Below are positions 49,567-57,355 of a stretch of 64,000 bases of DNA, in pieces. The position numbers were made by a program, and so were the translations under genes. The DNA lies in assembly GCF_022808675.1 (NCBI RefSeq), contig NZ_JAKZKV010000003.1:124001-188000 (forward strand), written 5' to 3'. Positions within the stretch are counted from its first letter, which is position 1. Each line of letters opens with the position of its first letter. Source of the DNA: Parabacteroides sp. FAFU027 (lineage in GTDB: Bacteria > Bacteroidota > Bacteroidia > Bacteroidales > UBA7332). The notes beneath the pieces were generated by a model that saw only the letters and a program-made list of their open reading frames with translations, did not search any database and was not told the origin of the DNA.

Positions 49567-51030
49567 TCAATTCCTAATAGCGGGTTCGTCGCTGTTGATT
49601 ACTGCGAATTTCTTTGGTGCTTCAGGTTGATTGATGCGGACGTTGTTGAATCGCGAACCTTTCACATCATCCAACTGAATAGACGGACGATAGTCGGGCT
49701 GCATAAAGCTGACTTCAACATCTTTTACCTCTATGTTCTTAGCGTGTCGGATATAGAAAGAAGACGAAGGAATGATGCCAAACATCCACGGCTCCGGATA
49801 GAGCTTTTCGCTTTCGGGAGGAGTCAGTTTGGCCTGCTCGGCAGTACCTCCGCCTTTGTAAAGGATGCGGATGTTGCTCAATTTCACATCTTCGATGTAA
49901 TGGCCTGGCAATCCGCTGATGAGACAGCCGTAACGCGAATCGGCATTATAAACGTTGACATTATCAATGGTAATGCGCTTCATGCGACCGACCGGAGTTC
50001 CTTCAGGGCTGCGAAGACGGGCTCCTAAACGAAGAAAAATCGGAGAGTTGACAATATCGCGCATGGTCAGATTGCTCACAACAATATCTTCGAGCACACC
50101 ACCATCAACGGTTTCAAGGGCAAATCCGCGACAACGCTCGAAAACACAATTCGAAATGGCAATATTGCGGAAACCACCGCTCGATTCCGTTCCGCATTTG
50201 ATGCGACCGGTCACTAATCCCTGGTCAGGTGCCTGCGGTTCATCGCGCTGGAATGTTCCATTTAACACCGAACCGCGGTCATATCCGCTCACGTAGCAGT
50301 TGGTAATTGTCACATTCTCGGTATCACGGAAAAATCCGAGACCGTAACTTGCCTTCAACACAATCGCATCGTCCCAGGGAGAATTGACCGAGCAATTCGA
50401 GACACGCACATTGCGGCAGCAGTCGATATCGAGTCCGTCGCGATTGGTATCGATCAGCAGATTATCGATGGTCATATTATCCACACCGGTTGCCAACAGG
50501 GCAAAGTGTCCGCAATTCAGCATCTTCAGGTCGCGCATCACTACGTTGCGGCAAAGCTTCAGGCTTACCGCTTTGTTTCCCACACCCGGCAGACGGCTTT
50601 CGCCACGGGTCAGGCCGTAACCGTTGATAAGTCCTTGTCCGCAGATCGTGATATTCTCCAGATTTTCACCCCAGATCAGACTGTTTTGCCAGTGGCTGTG
50701 ACCGAAATCCTGGAACTTATTGAAGTCATTCGGCTCGGCAGCATCGTAACCAATGCCATTCTCAGGATAAGCAGCCAATAATGTCGCACCGGCTTCGATT
50801 TGCAGCGTGATGTTGCTTTTCAGACGAACAGAATAGCTGGCGTAAGTGCCGGCAGGAAATATGACCGTTCCCCCACCCGACTGCGCTGCGGTTTCGATGG
50901 CTTTGTTGATGGCCGGGGAATCGATGGTCTTGCCATCCCCTTTTGCCCCGTAATCTTTTACGTTGTAAAAAGGAGAGGCCTGAAGTTGCAAAGCAACCAA
51001 AGAAAGTATTAATACGATATATTTTTTCAT
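49567..51030 (-). CDS. GH28-family glycoside hydrolase 2
   Basis: A 487-residue exported beta-helix enzyme (signal peptide 1-18). The catalytic region reads TNRDGLDID (195-203) and SPWDDAIVLKA (217-227), with Trp replacing Asn before the double Asp; this variant is common in exo-acting or rhamnogalacturonan-type GH28 members. FQRDEPQAPDQGLVTGRIKC and GTESSGGFRNIAIS supply the third element. It has a longer C-terminal part than the 416-residue GH28 paralogue. Probable role: exo-hydrolysis of galacturonyl residues in the periplasm or at the surface. Confidence 0.9.
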   Translation of the reverse strand: MKKYIVLILSLVALQLQASPFYNVKDYGAKGDGKTIDSPAINKAIETAAQSGGGTVIFPAGTYASYSVRLKSNITLQIEAGATLLAAYPENGIGYDAAEPNDFNKFQDFGHSHWQNSLIWGENLENITICGQGLINGYGLTRGESRLPGVGNKAVSLKLCRNVVMRDLKMLNCGHFALLATGVDNMTIDNLLIDTNRDGLDIDCCRNVRVSNCSVNSPWDDAIVLKASYGLGFFRDTENVTITNCYVSGYDRGSVLNGTFQRDEPQAPDQGLVTGRIKCGTESSGGFRNIAISNCVFERCRGFALETVDGGVLEDIVVSNLTMRDIVNSPIFLRLGARLRSPEGTPVGRMKRITIDNVNVYNADSRYGCLISGLPGHYIEDVKLSNIRILYKGGGTAEQAKLTPPESEKLYPEPWMFGIIPSSSFYIRHAKNIEVKDVEVSFMQPDYRPSIQLDDVKGSRFNNVRINQPEAPKKFAVINSDEPAIRN

Positions 51031-51374
51031 AGTTCTTGAATATTCAATTATGTAGTTGGCACACAGATGACACCGATTTGAATCGATTTACACAGATTCG
51101 GAAATTCATCTGTCAAAAAATGCCGTCAATTTGGTCTCCAGAAAACTCCGAAGTCAAAATCAACTGTTTTTTTCGTGCCTGGCGCTTCCCGGAGTCGAAA
51201 AAAACGGAAAAAGAGCATTCTGGAAAAATCAAGGCTCATCTAAAATTGTTTTTTTGACGCTGGCTTCAGCCAGAGTGAGAAAAAACAGTTGTTCTGGACT
51301 TAAAATTTCCCCAAGGACAAAATCAACCGTTTTTTAATGCTATTAATTTCCCAGGCTGGATTTCGACGGTCGGA
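51031..51374. repeat. Intergenic stretch with an inverted pair of long hairpins
   Basis: No gene is seen. Two imperfect hairpins, about 51162-51208 (AACTGTTTTTTTCGTG ... GAAAAAAACGG) and 51246-51293 (AATTGTTTTTTTGACG ... GAGAAAAAACAGTT), resemble each other in inverted orientation. A partial third copy, CAAAATCAACCGTTTTTT, is at about 51319-51336. Confidence 0.5.
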
Positions 51375-51415
51375 TTTTACACCTGACAGGTTTTGAAAAC
51401 CTGTCAGGTGTAAAA
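51375..51415. terminator. Perfect 41-bp palindrome behind the PKD/CBM9-like gene
   Basis: A 20-bp arm TTTTACACCTGACAGGTTTT, central G, and its exact complement, four bases from the gene's stop. A-runs and T-runs at both ends let it act as a terminator; the core belongs to the ACCTGACAGG palindrome family. Confidence 0.7.
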
Positions 51416-51419
51416 TTCT

Positions 51420-52499
51420 TCATCGCACCGTCACATCCCACACTTTAGTCAGTTTCGACTTGCCGCCAACGCCTTCCACCGAAAGCGTCACGATATAATG
51501 TCCCGCCTCTTTGTAAATATGCTGCGGATGTTGTTCATCTGAAACAGTTCCGTCACCGAAATCCCAATGCCGGGATTTGATTTCGCCGACCGATTCATCT
51601 TTGAATGCCACCAACCGGCGTTCCATATCCAATATGGTAAAGCTCCATTTCGCTTCTATCTTTTTGGAAAATGCTGGCTCCGGCGGCATCAGACGAAATG
51701 TCCGCAGGTAATCAGCCTGTCCGTACATGGTGTGTTGCGAAGAGAGATTCCAGAAACCGTTTTTATCTTTCGAATTCACATCGTCAAAATCAATCACCGC
51801 CCAACTCATGCCGATTTTCTTGTTTTCCTTCAAAACAGAAGGCACCGAACGGGCCGGTTCCGTTCCCGCGTAATCAAACGGGGTAATGAAAAACTCCAGC
51901 ATCAGTCGTCCTTTTTCGCCCGGCTTAAAGTTGAATCTGTAAGCCGCATTGGCATAAGGCAACTGCTTAATCCAGGACTGGCATCCCCACACCATGCACC
52001 AATCTTTCTCAACAGCCGGTGTGAAAATGTGGTAGTTCTGCGCATGAACGCCGTGCATCGAGAAAAAAGCCTCCCACGAATCGACGCCTTTATCCTTCAA
52101 CGGATGAAAACGGTTGATGAGCGGTCCGCCCGAACGATCGGCATCAACGACCAGTTCGAAAATATCAGCTTCGAGACCCGGACGGGAAAAGTCCCAGTAA
52201 TTGTCCGTGGCATCGTAGAGGAAATAGAGGCGGTTCTCCCCTTTTACCCAACCAACCTTCACCCGAATATCAGGCGTGGAAACATCGGCTTGTTTATGCA
52301 CACCCGTATCGTCCCACATATCCTTCGTACCCACCACATACGACTCAGGCACTATAGCCCAATCGGAATCATCCCCGTCAATGCGCGGAATCTGATTGAC
52401 CGGAAACTGAAAGACTTTGAATTCAGCATCCGGATGCGGTGGCTGCGCTGCAGCGGTCAGGCTGAGGAGCAGCAGAAGGATGAATAATTTCGTTTTCAA
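51420..52499 (-). CDS. Secreted protein with CBM9-like and PKD domains
   Basis: A 359-residue exported protein (signal peptide 1-18). Residues about 35-245 resemble a CBM9-type sugar-binding or DOMON-like beta-sandwich (IPRIDGDDSDWAIVPESYVV, RVKVGWVKGENRLYFLYDAT, DIFELVVDADRSGG). Residues about 285-359 are a PKD domain (VAFKDESVGEIKSRHWDFGD, then HIYKEAGHYIVTLSVEG). No catalytic motif is seen. It is likely a surface or periplasmic binding protein for pectic glycans in this locus. Confidence 0.75.
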   Translation of the reverse strand: MKTKLFILLLLLSLTAAAQPPHPDAEFKVFQFPVNQIPRIDGDDSDWAIVPESYVVGTKDMWDDTGVHKQADVSTPDIRVKVGWVKGENRLYFLYDATDNYWDFSRPGLEADIFELVVDADRSGGPLINRFHPLKDKGVDSWEAFFSMHGVHAQNYHIFTPAVEKDWCMVWGCQSWIKQLPYANAAYRFNFKPGEKGRLMLEFFITPFDYAGTEPARSVPSVLKENKKIGMSWAVIDFDDVNSKDKNGFWNLSSQHTMYGQADYLRTFRLMPPEPAFSKKIEAKWSFTILDMERRLVAFKDESVGEIKSRHWDFGDGTVSDEQHPQHIYKEAGHYIVTLSVEGVGGKSKLTKVWDVTVR

Positions 52500-52513
52500 A
52501 CTATTACTTCGTT

Positions 52514-52546
52514 AAACCTCCAAGGTTTTGAAAACCTTGAAGGTTT
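52514..52546. repeat. AACCTCCAAGG-type palindrome
   Basis: AAACCTCCAAGGTTTT, central G, AAAACCTTGAAGGTTT, one mismatch. Between the DUF4450-like stop and the PKD gene start, probably a terminator. Confidence 0.65.
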
Positions 52547-52555
52547 TATAACATT

Positions 52556-53314
52556 CTATTTTTGAATCGCTTTATTAAAAACCCCTTCCAAATGCGAGTA
52601 ATTATAGTCCGCCTCCTTCGTCTGACGATAGATGCAGATGTAATATTTTTTATTCGGAACAAGAGAAAATTTGCCGGTCAGGGCAGGCGCATCGGTCTTC
52701 TTTCCGCTTTTGAAAAATGCCAGCGGAGAAGTTTGCTGGTGAGCATCGGAAAGGATGCTTTCGGTTTCCACCGGGAAGAGCAGGTTGATGGTCTTCAACT
52801 TCATGCTTTCACCGTAAAAGATGGTCACGTCGTTACGCTCCACGACGAAAACGTTGTCTTTGCAATATTCGGGTTTCAGACCCGCTTCATTCGCAGCGAT
52901 TGTTTTTCCGGAAGCAGCTCCGCAAGCCCAGAAGAGTTGCAACCCTTCGGGCGCATTCTCAGCAGAAACCTCGAGAACCAACCCATCGGAAACGGTCGTT
53001 GGAACTGATTTTACACGAAGTGTGCCTTTACCCAGCAACACATCCTTGTATTCGTAAATGAGAAAACCGTTTTTATTGGAAAATGTATTCGACTTAAGTT
53101 GCTCCGGCCAACGGCTCTCATTTCCCGAAATAATACCGAGACGAAGCGTTCCCGCCATTTCAGGAAATAGAAAAGAGAATTGCGGAACTTTTCCTGCAAC
53201 AATTTGAGAGGTTGGATTTTGTGTTTTGAGAGTAATCGGAGTGGGCTTGCCCTGAGCTTTCAGGCAAGATATAGAAACAACTAAAAGACACAGCAATGAC
53301 GCTATTTTTCTCAT
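52556..53314 (-). CDS. DUF4450 N-terminal-like secreted protein, short form
   Basis: A 252-residue exported protein (signal peptide 1-20). FSFLFPEMAGTLRLGIISGN, FLIYEYKDVLLGKGTLRVKS, LFWACGAASGKTIAANE, LKPEYCKDNVF and FYGESM resemble, from memory, the N-terminal domain of the much larger DUF4450 proteins of Bacteroides glycan loci. The catalytic-type barrel found there is absent, and the stop is clean with no remnant downstream. It may be a truncated relic or a genuine single-domain binding protein. No active-site residues are recognised. Confidence 0.6.
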   Translation of the reverse strand: MRKIASLLCLLVVSISCLKAQGKPTPITLKTQNPTSQIVAGKVPQFSFLFPEMAGTLRLGIISGNESRWPEQLKSNTFSNKNGFLIYEYKDVLLGKGTLRVKSVPTTVSDGLVLEVSAENAPEGLQLFWACGAASGKTIAANEAGLKPEYCKDNVFVVERNDVTIFYGESMKLKTINLLFPVETESILSDAHQQTSPLAFFKSGKKTDAPALTGKFSLVPNKKYYICIYRQTKEADYNYSHLEGVFNKAIQK

Positions 53315-53483
53315 CGTATCAAACTTTTATGGCGGTTAATATTTGATTTCTACAAAGTTGAAAATTTCAACGGTTTTCCCAAATAGAGAAATGTACAATC
53401 CAATGAAAAAACATACAAGAACCTCTTTCCCCTAGTAATGAATTGTCCAAATCGGTATAAATTCCGTTCACCGGTAAAAAATA

Positions 53484-53509
53484 AGCCCCAGAGAGCATTC
53501 CCTGAGGCT
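53484..53509 (-). terminator. Terminator of the first CE12 gene
   Basis: Hairpin AGCCTCAGG ... CTGGGGCT on the minus strand followed by TATTTTTT. Confidence 0.65.
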
Positions 53510-53532
53510 ATTTTATAACATTGAAACTGATA

Positions 53533-54450
53533 TTACTGTTTAAGCGCTTTGCTTAAGCCGCATCCTTTCAGATTACGAATCCCTTCTGCAACTGTTTTTG
53601 CATTGAGGATAGCTCCGGCTTTTGAGGTATGAGTGTGGTCTCCGTAAAACATCAACTGAATAGAATCCTTGCCCATTTTCTCATATTTTGTGGCAATCAT
53701 ATCGTTCAGGTCAATGAAGAACGCTTTTTCCTGAGCAGCGGCCTCTTTGGTCCATTTACCCAGACCGTCAGAGTTGCGGATAACGGTGGTGCTGTCCAAT
53801 GAGGTAAACATGTTACGCGGAATGTGCGACAACATGATCGGGGTTGCTTTTTTTGCTTTGGTATCTTTGGCTAATTTACGCATGTACCAACCGAAGGTAT
53901 GAATAGTTTCTGGCTTTCCGGTAGCTTCCATGACCACAGTAGTGTCCTGGTCGCCGTTGCCTTTAAGCACCGCGCGGGCACGACCGGTATTCAACGGTCC
54001 CATATCGTTATGTCCGAATTGCATCAGCACATAATCGCCCTTTTGTACAGCCGAAAGCACTTTTTCCCAAAGGCCTTCACCCTGAAAGGTACGGCTACTG
54101 CGGCCACCCAATGCGTGGTTTTCCACGGATACTTTTGTTGTATCCAGAAAATCCGACAGGAAGTGTCCCCATCCCCACTGGCTATTGCTACCGTCATCTT
54201 TACCGTTTTTCACGGTCGAATCACCGATTACAAAAACCACCGGACGGCCTTTCTTGCGCGTGTAGCCTGCTTTCTTACCTTGCGGAGCTTTCTTGGGGTC
54301 AGCACCGGATTTCAATCCTAAAGCGTCTTCACCTGTGATTTTACTTTTACCTTGTTGTTCAGCTTTTGGCTGTTCTGCATTCTGAGCGGCTACCGAAACT
54401 GAAAACATCAACATCAGCGCGGCAAAAAAGCTCATCTTAAATACCCTCAT
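53533..54450 (-). CDS. Rhamnogalacturonan acetylesterase (CE12) 1
   Basis: A 305-residue exported SGNH/GDSL esterase (signal peptide 1-22) with a Lys/Gln-rich linker to about residue 65. The four blocks are complete: IGDSTV with Ser78, GGRSSRTF (115-122), FGHNDM (145-150) and DHTH with Asp271 and His274. It removes acetyl groups from the galacturonic acid of rhamnogalacturonan I, which opens the backbone to hydrolases and lyases. It sits 33 nt behind the third GH28 gene. Confidence 0.93.
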   Translation of the reverse strand: MRVFKMSFFAALMLMFSVSVAAQNAEQPKAEQQGKSKITGEDALGLKSGADPKKAPQGKKAGYTRKKGRPVVFVIGDSTVKNGKDDGSNSQWGWGHFLSDFLDTTKVSVENHALGGRSSRTFQGEGLWEKVLSAVQKGDYVLMQFGHNDMGPLNTGRARAVLKGNGDQDTTVVMEATGKPETIHTFGWYMRKLAKDTKAKKATPIMLSHIPRNMFTSLDSTTVIRNSDGLGKWTKEAAAQEKAFFIDLNDMIATKYEKMGKDSIQLMFYGDHTHTSKAGAILNAKTVAEGIRNLKGCGLSKALKQ

Positions 54451-54483
54451 TCTAAATAGGATTTATGTGAATTTCAAATGGTT

Positions 54484-55917
54484 TTATTCAAATACGACAT
54501 TCTCGCATTTCTCCAGCTTTATTCTGGTGGTATCCGAGAATACAAAGTTAGTTATCTCCCAATCTTTTGCATACACTATACTTCCGGGTTTATTGGTGTG
54601 AATCTCAATATCCCTGAAATGGAAGTTGGTCAGCAGGGAATTATTAGCGCCTGCCGCGACCAGTGCTTGCTTCGCATTGCTGGCATGAATATTTGACATA
54701 TAGACATTGCGGAAAGTTGGAACTCCCAACGACTCTGGTTCTACCTTTTCCAACATCACCTTCCAGTGGCAGGGAATCTCCTTCCCTTCGTATTCAGCCG
54801 GAAGAGTCGAATAGCTGTAGGTTGGATTCCAGTTAAGTGATGTCTCGATGGCTGTACCCACATCGGCCATTTCCACGTTGTGGATATAAATATTCTCGGT
54901 AACACCGCCCCGTGTCATTGCCGATTTCAGACGCAACCCTACACCGGTACCTGCTGCTTTCAGGTTATAGGCCGCAATATTACGAATTCCGCCGGAAGTT
55001 TCGCTACCGCAGGTAAACAAACCACCGCCCGCACCCGAAACGCAATTGCGAATCACCACATATTCTGTCGGTCGGTTTACCCGAAGACCATCGGCATCAC
55101 GACCGGATTTGAGACAGAAATTATCATCATTGCAATCAATATAGCTGTTCTCTACCAAAATACGACTGGATGAGTCTATATCGACACCATCGGTACTTGG
55201 TCCATGACCATCAACATTATTGAGAATAGTCACGCCATGAACGGTACATTTATTGGAATAAAGTAGTTGGATTGTCCAAAAGCCGGATTGTTTAAATGTC
55301 AGACCCGAAATTGTTACATTTTCAGAATTAGCCACGACAAGGGTACGCGGACGTTTGCAATCGTAATCGACAATCCAGCGTAATCCTCTAGCCTCGTAAT
55401 CCTTGCGCATTGTCCAGTATTTATCCCAGAAAGGCTTACCCTGAGCATGAACGGTTCCTTTACCGGTAACAGCCGCTTTACTTGCATTCATCACATTAAT
55501 CAATCCTGCCGGCCAAACCATCTCGATACCCGCTACACGGGTCAGCAATTCGGGATAATCCTCCAGGTTTTGGCTTCCGAGCAGTGTTACATTTTTATCA
55601 ACGCGGAGATTTACTCCGTTTTTCAGAAAAATCGAACCGGTCAGATATTCCCCGGCAGGAAAAGTAACTATACCTCCGCCATTCCGGGCACATTCGTCAA
55701 TGGCCGCCTGGATTGCTTTTGTATTTAGGGTCTTTCCGTCTCCTACCGCTCCGTATTTTGCAACGGAATATATCTTTTTCACTTTGGGAAATTCCTTCGC
55801 ACCAACCTCTTTTATCCAGGTCAATGAAGGATATACCTTCAATATGGATTCGCGCTTGCCTGCCACAAGACAGGTAGTGGAAAACAGAACCAACCAGAAC
55901 AAAAGAGATTTTTTCAT
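54484..55917 (-). CDS. GH28-family glycoside hydrolase 3
   Basis: A 477-residue exported beta-helix enzyme; MKKSLLFWLVLFSTTCLVAG is taken as the signal peptide start (three residues after an alternative Met). Catalytic blocks are STDGVDID (241-248 in this numbering), CNDDNFCLKSGRDADGLRV and the GGLFTCGSETSGGIRN segment. The SGRDADG extension after the double Asp is typical of GH28 members seen in rhamnogalacturonan loci. It precedes CE12-1 by 33 nt and follows CE12-2 by 54 nt, so these are co-transcribed. Confidence 0.92.
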   Translation of the reverse strand: MKKSLLFWLVLFSTTCLVAGKRESILKVYPSLTWIKEVGAKEFPKVKKIYSVAKYGAVGDGKTLNTKAIQAAIDECARNGGGIVTFPAGEYLTGSIFLKNGVNLRVDKNVTLLGSQNLEDYPELLTRVAGIEMVWPAGLINVMNASKAAVTGKGTVHAQGKPFWDKYWTMRKDYEARGLRWIVDYDCKRPRTLVVANSENVTISGLTFKQSGFWTIQLLYSNKCTVHGVTILNNVDGHGPSTDGVDIDSSSRILVENSYIDCNDDNFCLKSGRDADGLRVNRPTEYVVIRNCVSGAGGGLFTCGSETSGGIRNIAAYNLKAAGTGVGLRLKSAMTRGGVTENIYIHNVEMADVGTAIETSLNWNPTYSYSTLPAEYEGKEIPCHWKVMLEKVEPESLGVPTFRNVYMSNIHASNAKQALVAAGANNSLLTNFHFRDIEIHTNKPGSIVYAKDWEITNFVFSDTTRIKLEKCENVVFE

Positions 55918-55971
55918 CAGCAACATATAAACTTGTTTATTACCTAATATCTATTGAATATACCTATCGAA

Positions 55972-57285
55972 TTAATTACCATCAGGCTTAACTACAGACG
56001 CAAACGGACTAAGGGGCAAATGGAATTTTTCAAAATCATCCGGTTTAGCCGGGTCAAAAGTCTTATAGTCAGAACGCAGATAGGTCATGAAACCCAATCG
56101 AGCCTTTTGGGCTCCCTCAATAATACATTTGGCCAACTCATAACCACCGTAACTATTGAAGTGAGTATTATCTGCCAATGGCTTGCTCTGACCTTCAAAC
56201 GTTCCTGCCGGATAATGCACAAACGCCTTAATTGACTTCTCAGGGCCCCAAGCCTCATATAAAGTTTTGCTCATGGCATTAAGGTCAATGAGGGCGATCT
56301 TTTCTTCGACTGCCACCTGACGTGCGGCTTCGGGATAATCGCCCAGAGTATTGACCACTCTACCATCACCATCAAAATTTCTTCTATGCATCGAAGTAAC
56401 AATCACCGGAGTAGCACCTCGTTTGCGTGCTTCTGCAATAAATTGTTTCAACGTCTTTTTATACGATGTAAAAGGTCCGATACCTTCTCCTTTCTGTTTC
56501 TGGTCATTGTGACCAAACTCCATGAAGATGTAATCTCCTTTTTTCATTTGAGTCAAAAGCTTAGCCAATCGCTTCACACCAATAAATGTCGATGCTGTTT
56601 CTCCCGATTCGGCATAGTTGGCAATGGCAACACCTTTGCCAAAGAAACGGGTAAACATCTGTCCCCAACCACACCAGGGCTCGTTATCCTGGTCAACCAC
56701 GGTTGAATTTCCACAAAGGAATACCGTCGGCACATCAGCCTTGGTAATCTCTAATGCTACTACCGATGGGTGCTCGTCATTAAATTCGAGCGTCAGTTTA
56801 TTATCCCAGTTCAGCTTACCGATTTCACGGGGTTTTATCTTAACCGTATCCGTTGCAGAGATACGGTGATTACGGATATTCACGGTAAAAGTCTGTGTTG
56901 AAAACTCTCCTTTTTTAGTGGCAACATGTTCCAGCATCAGACGACGTGATTCAGCCCGAACGGTTGTTAATGAAGCCTTCTTCGCATCTCCGAGAATCAC
57001 TTTAACATTGTAATTTCCTTCCGGGAGGTTTACTGAAAAATAGAACGGTTTTCCGCCACAAACTCCATCAGAGGTCAACGCGTTTTTACCTCCACGGTCA
57101 AAAGCTTCGGGTGTAGTCCCCAAATCAAAACCGTACCCTTTACTGTCTGAGAACTTATCAGCCGGTGTAACGGCTACATAACCTTTTTCTGTATTCGCTG
57201 TTCCAAAGTCGAATTTCCATTCAGTCTGCTGTGCCTGTATTAAAGACGATGCCGCGAGGAGCAATACTCCAAGTATGTATTTCAT
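55972..57285 (-). CDS. Rhamnogalacturonan acetylesterase (CE12) 2 with N-terminal binding module
   Basis: A 437-residue exported protein (signal peptide 1-18). An N-terminal malectin/CBM-like beta-sandwich (about 22-180: WKFDFGTANTEKGYVAVTPA, FYFSVNLPEGNYNVKVILGD) precedes an SGNH esterase. Block I reads CGNSTV, with Asn in place of the usual Asp and Ser194 as nucleophile; block III is FGHNDQ (257-262); Asp372 and His375 are in ADNTHFN. It acts on acetylated rhamnogalacturonan like its paralogue, with possibly different linkage preference. Confidence 0.9.
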   Translation of the reverse strand: MKYILGVLLLAASSLIQAQQTEWKFDFGTANTEKGYVAVTPADKFSDSKGYGFDLGTTPEAFDRGGKNALTSDGVCGGKPFYFSVNLPEGNYNVKVILGDAKKASLTTVRAESRRLMLEHVATKKGEFSTQTFTVNIRNHRISATDTVKIKPREIGKLNWDNKLTLEFNDEHPSVVALEITKADVPTVFLCGNSTVVDQDNEPWCGWGQMFTRFFGKGVAIANYAESGETASTFIGVKRLAKLLTQMKKGDYIFMEFGHNDQKQKGEGIGPFTSYKKTLKQFIAEARKRGATPVIVTSMHRRNFDGDGRVVNTLGDYPEAARQVAVEEKIALIDLNAMSKTLYEAWGPEKSIKAFVHYPAGTFEGQSKPLADNTHFNSYGGYELAKCIIEGAQKARLGFMTYLRSDYKTFDPAKPDDFEKFHLPLSPFASVVKPDGN

Positions 57286-57355
57286 TTATTGATTCTTTTA
57301 TTTCAAATTCCACATCAAATGAACATGTTTCATAAGGACTTCAATCCCTCATTCC

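Noticed and set aside
51567-52487. 306-residue plus-strand open frame opposite the PKD/CBM9-like gene
   Set aside because: Antisense shadow; the minus-strand protein has a signal peptide and recognisable domains.
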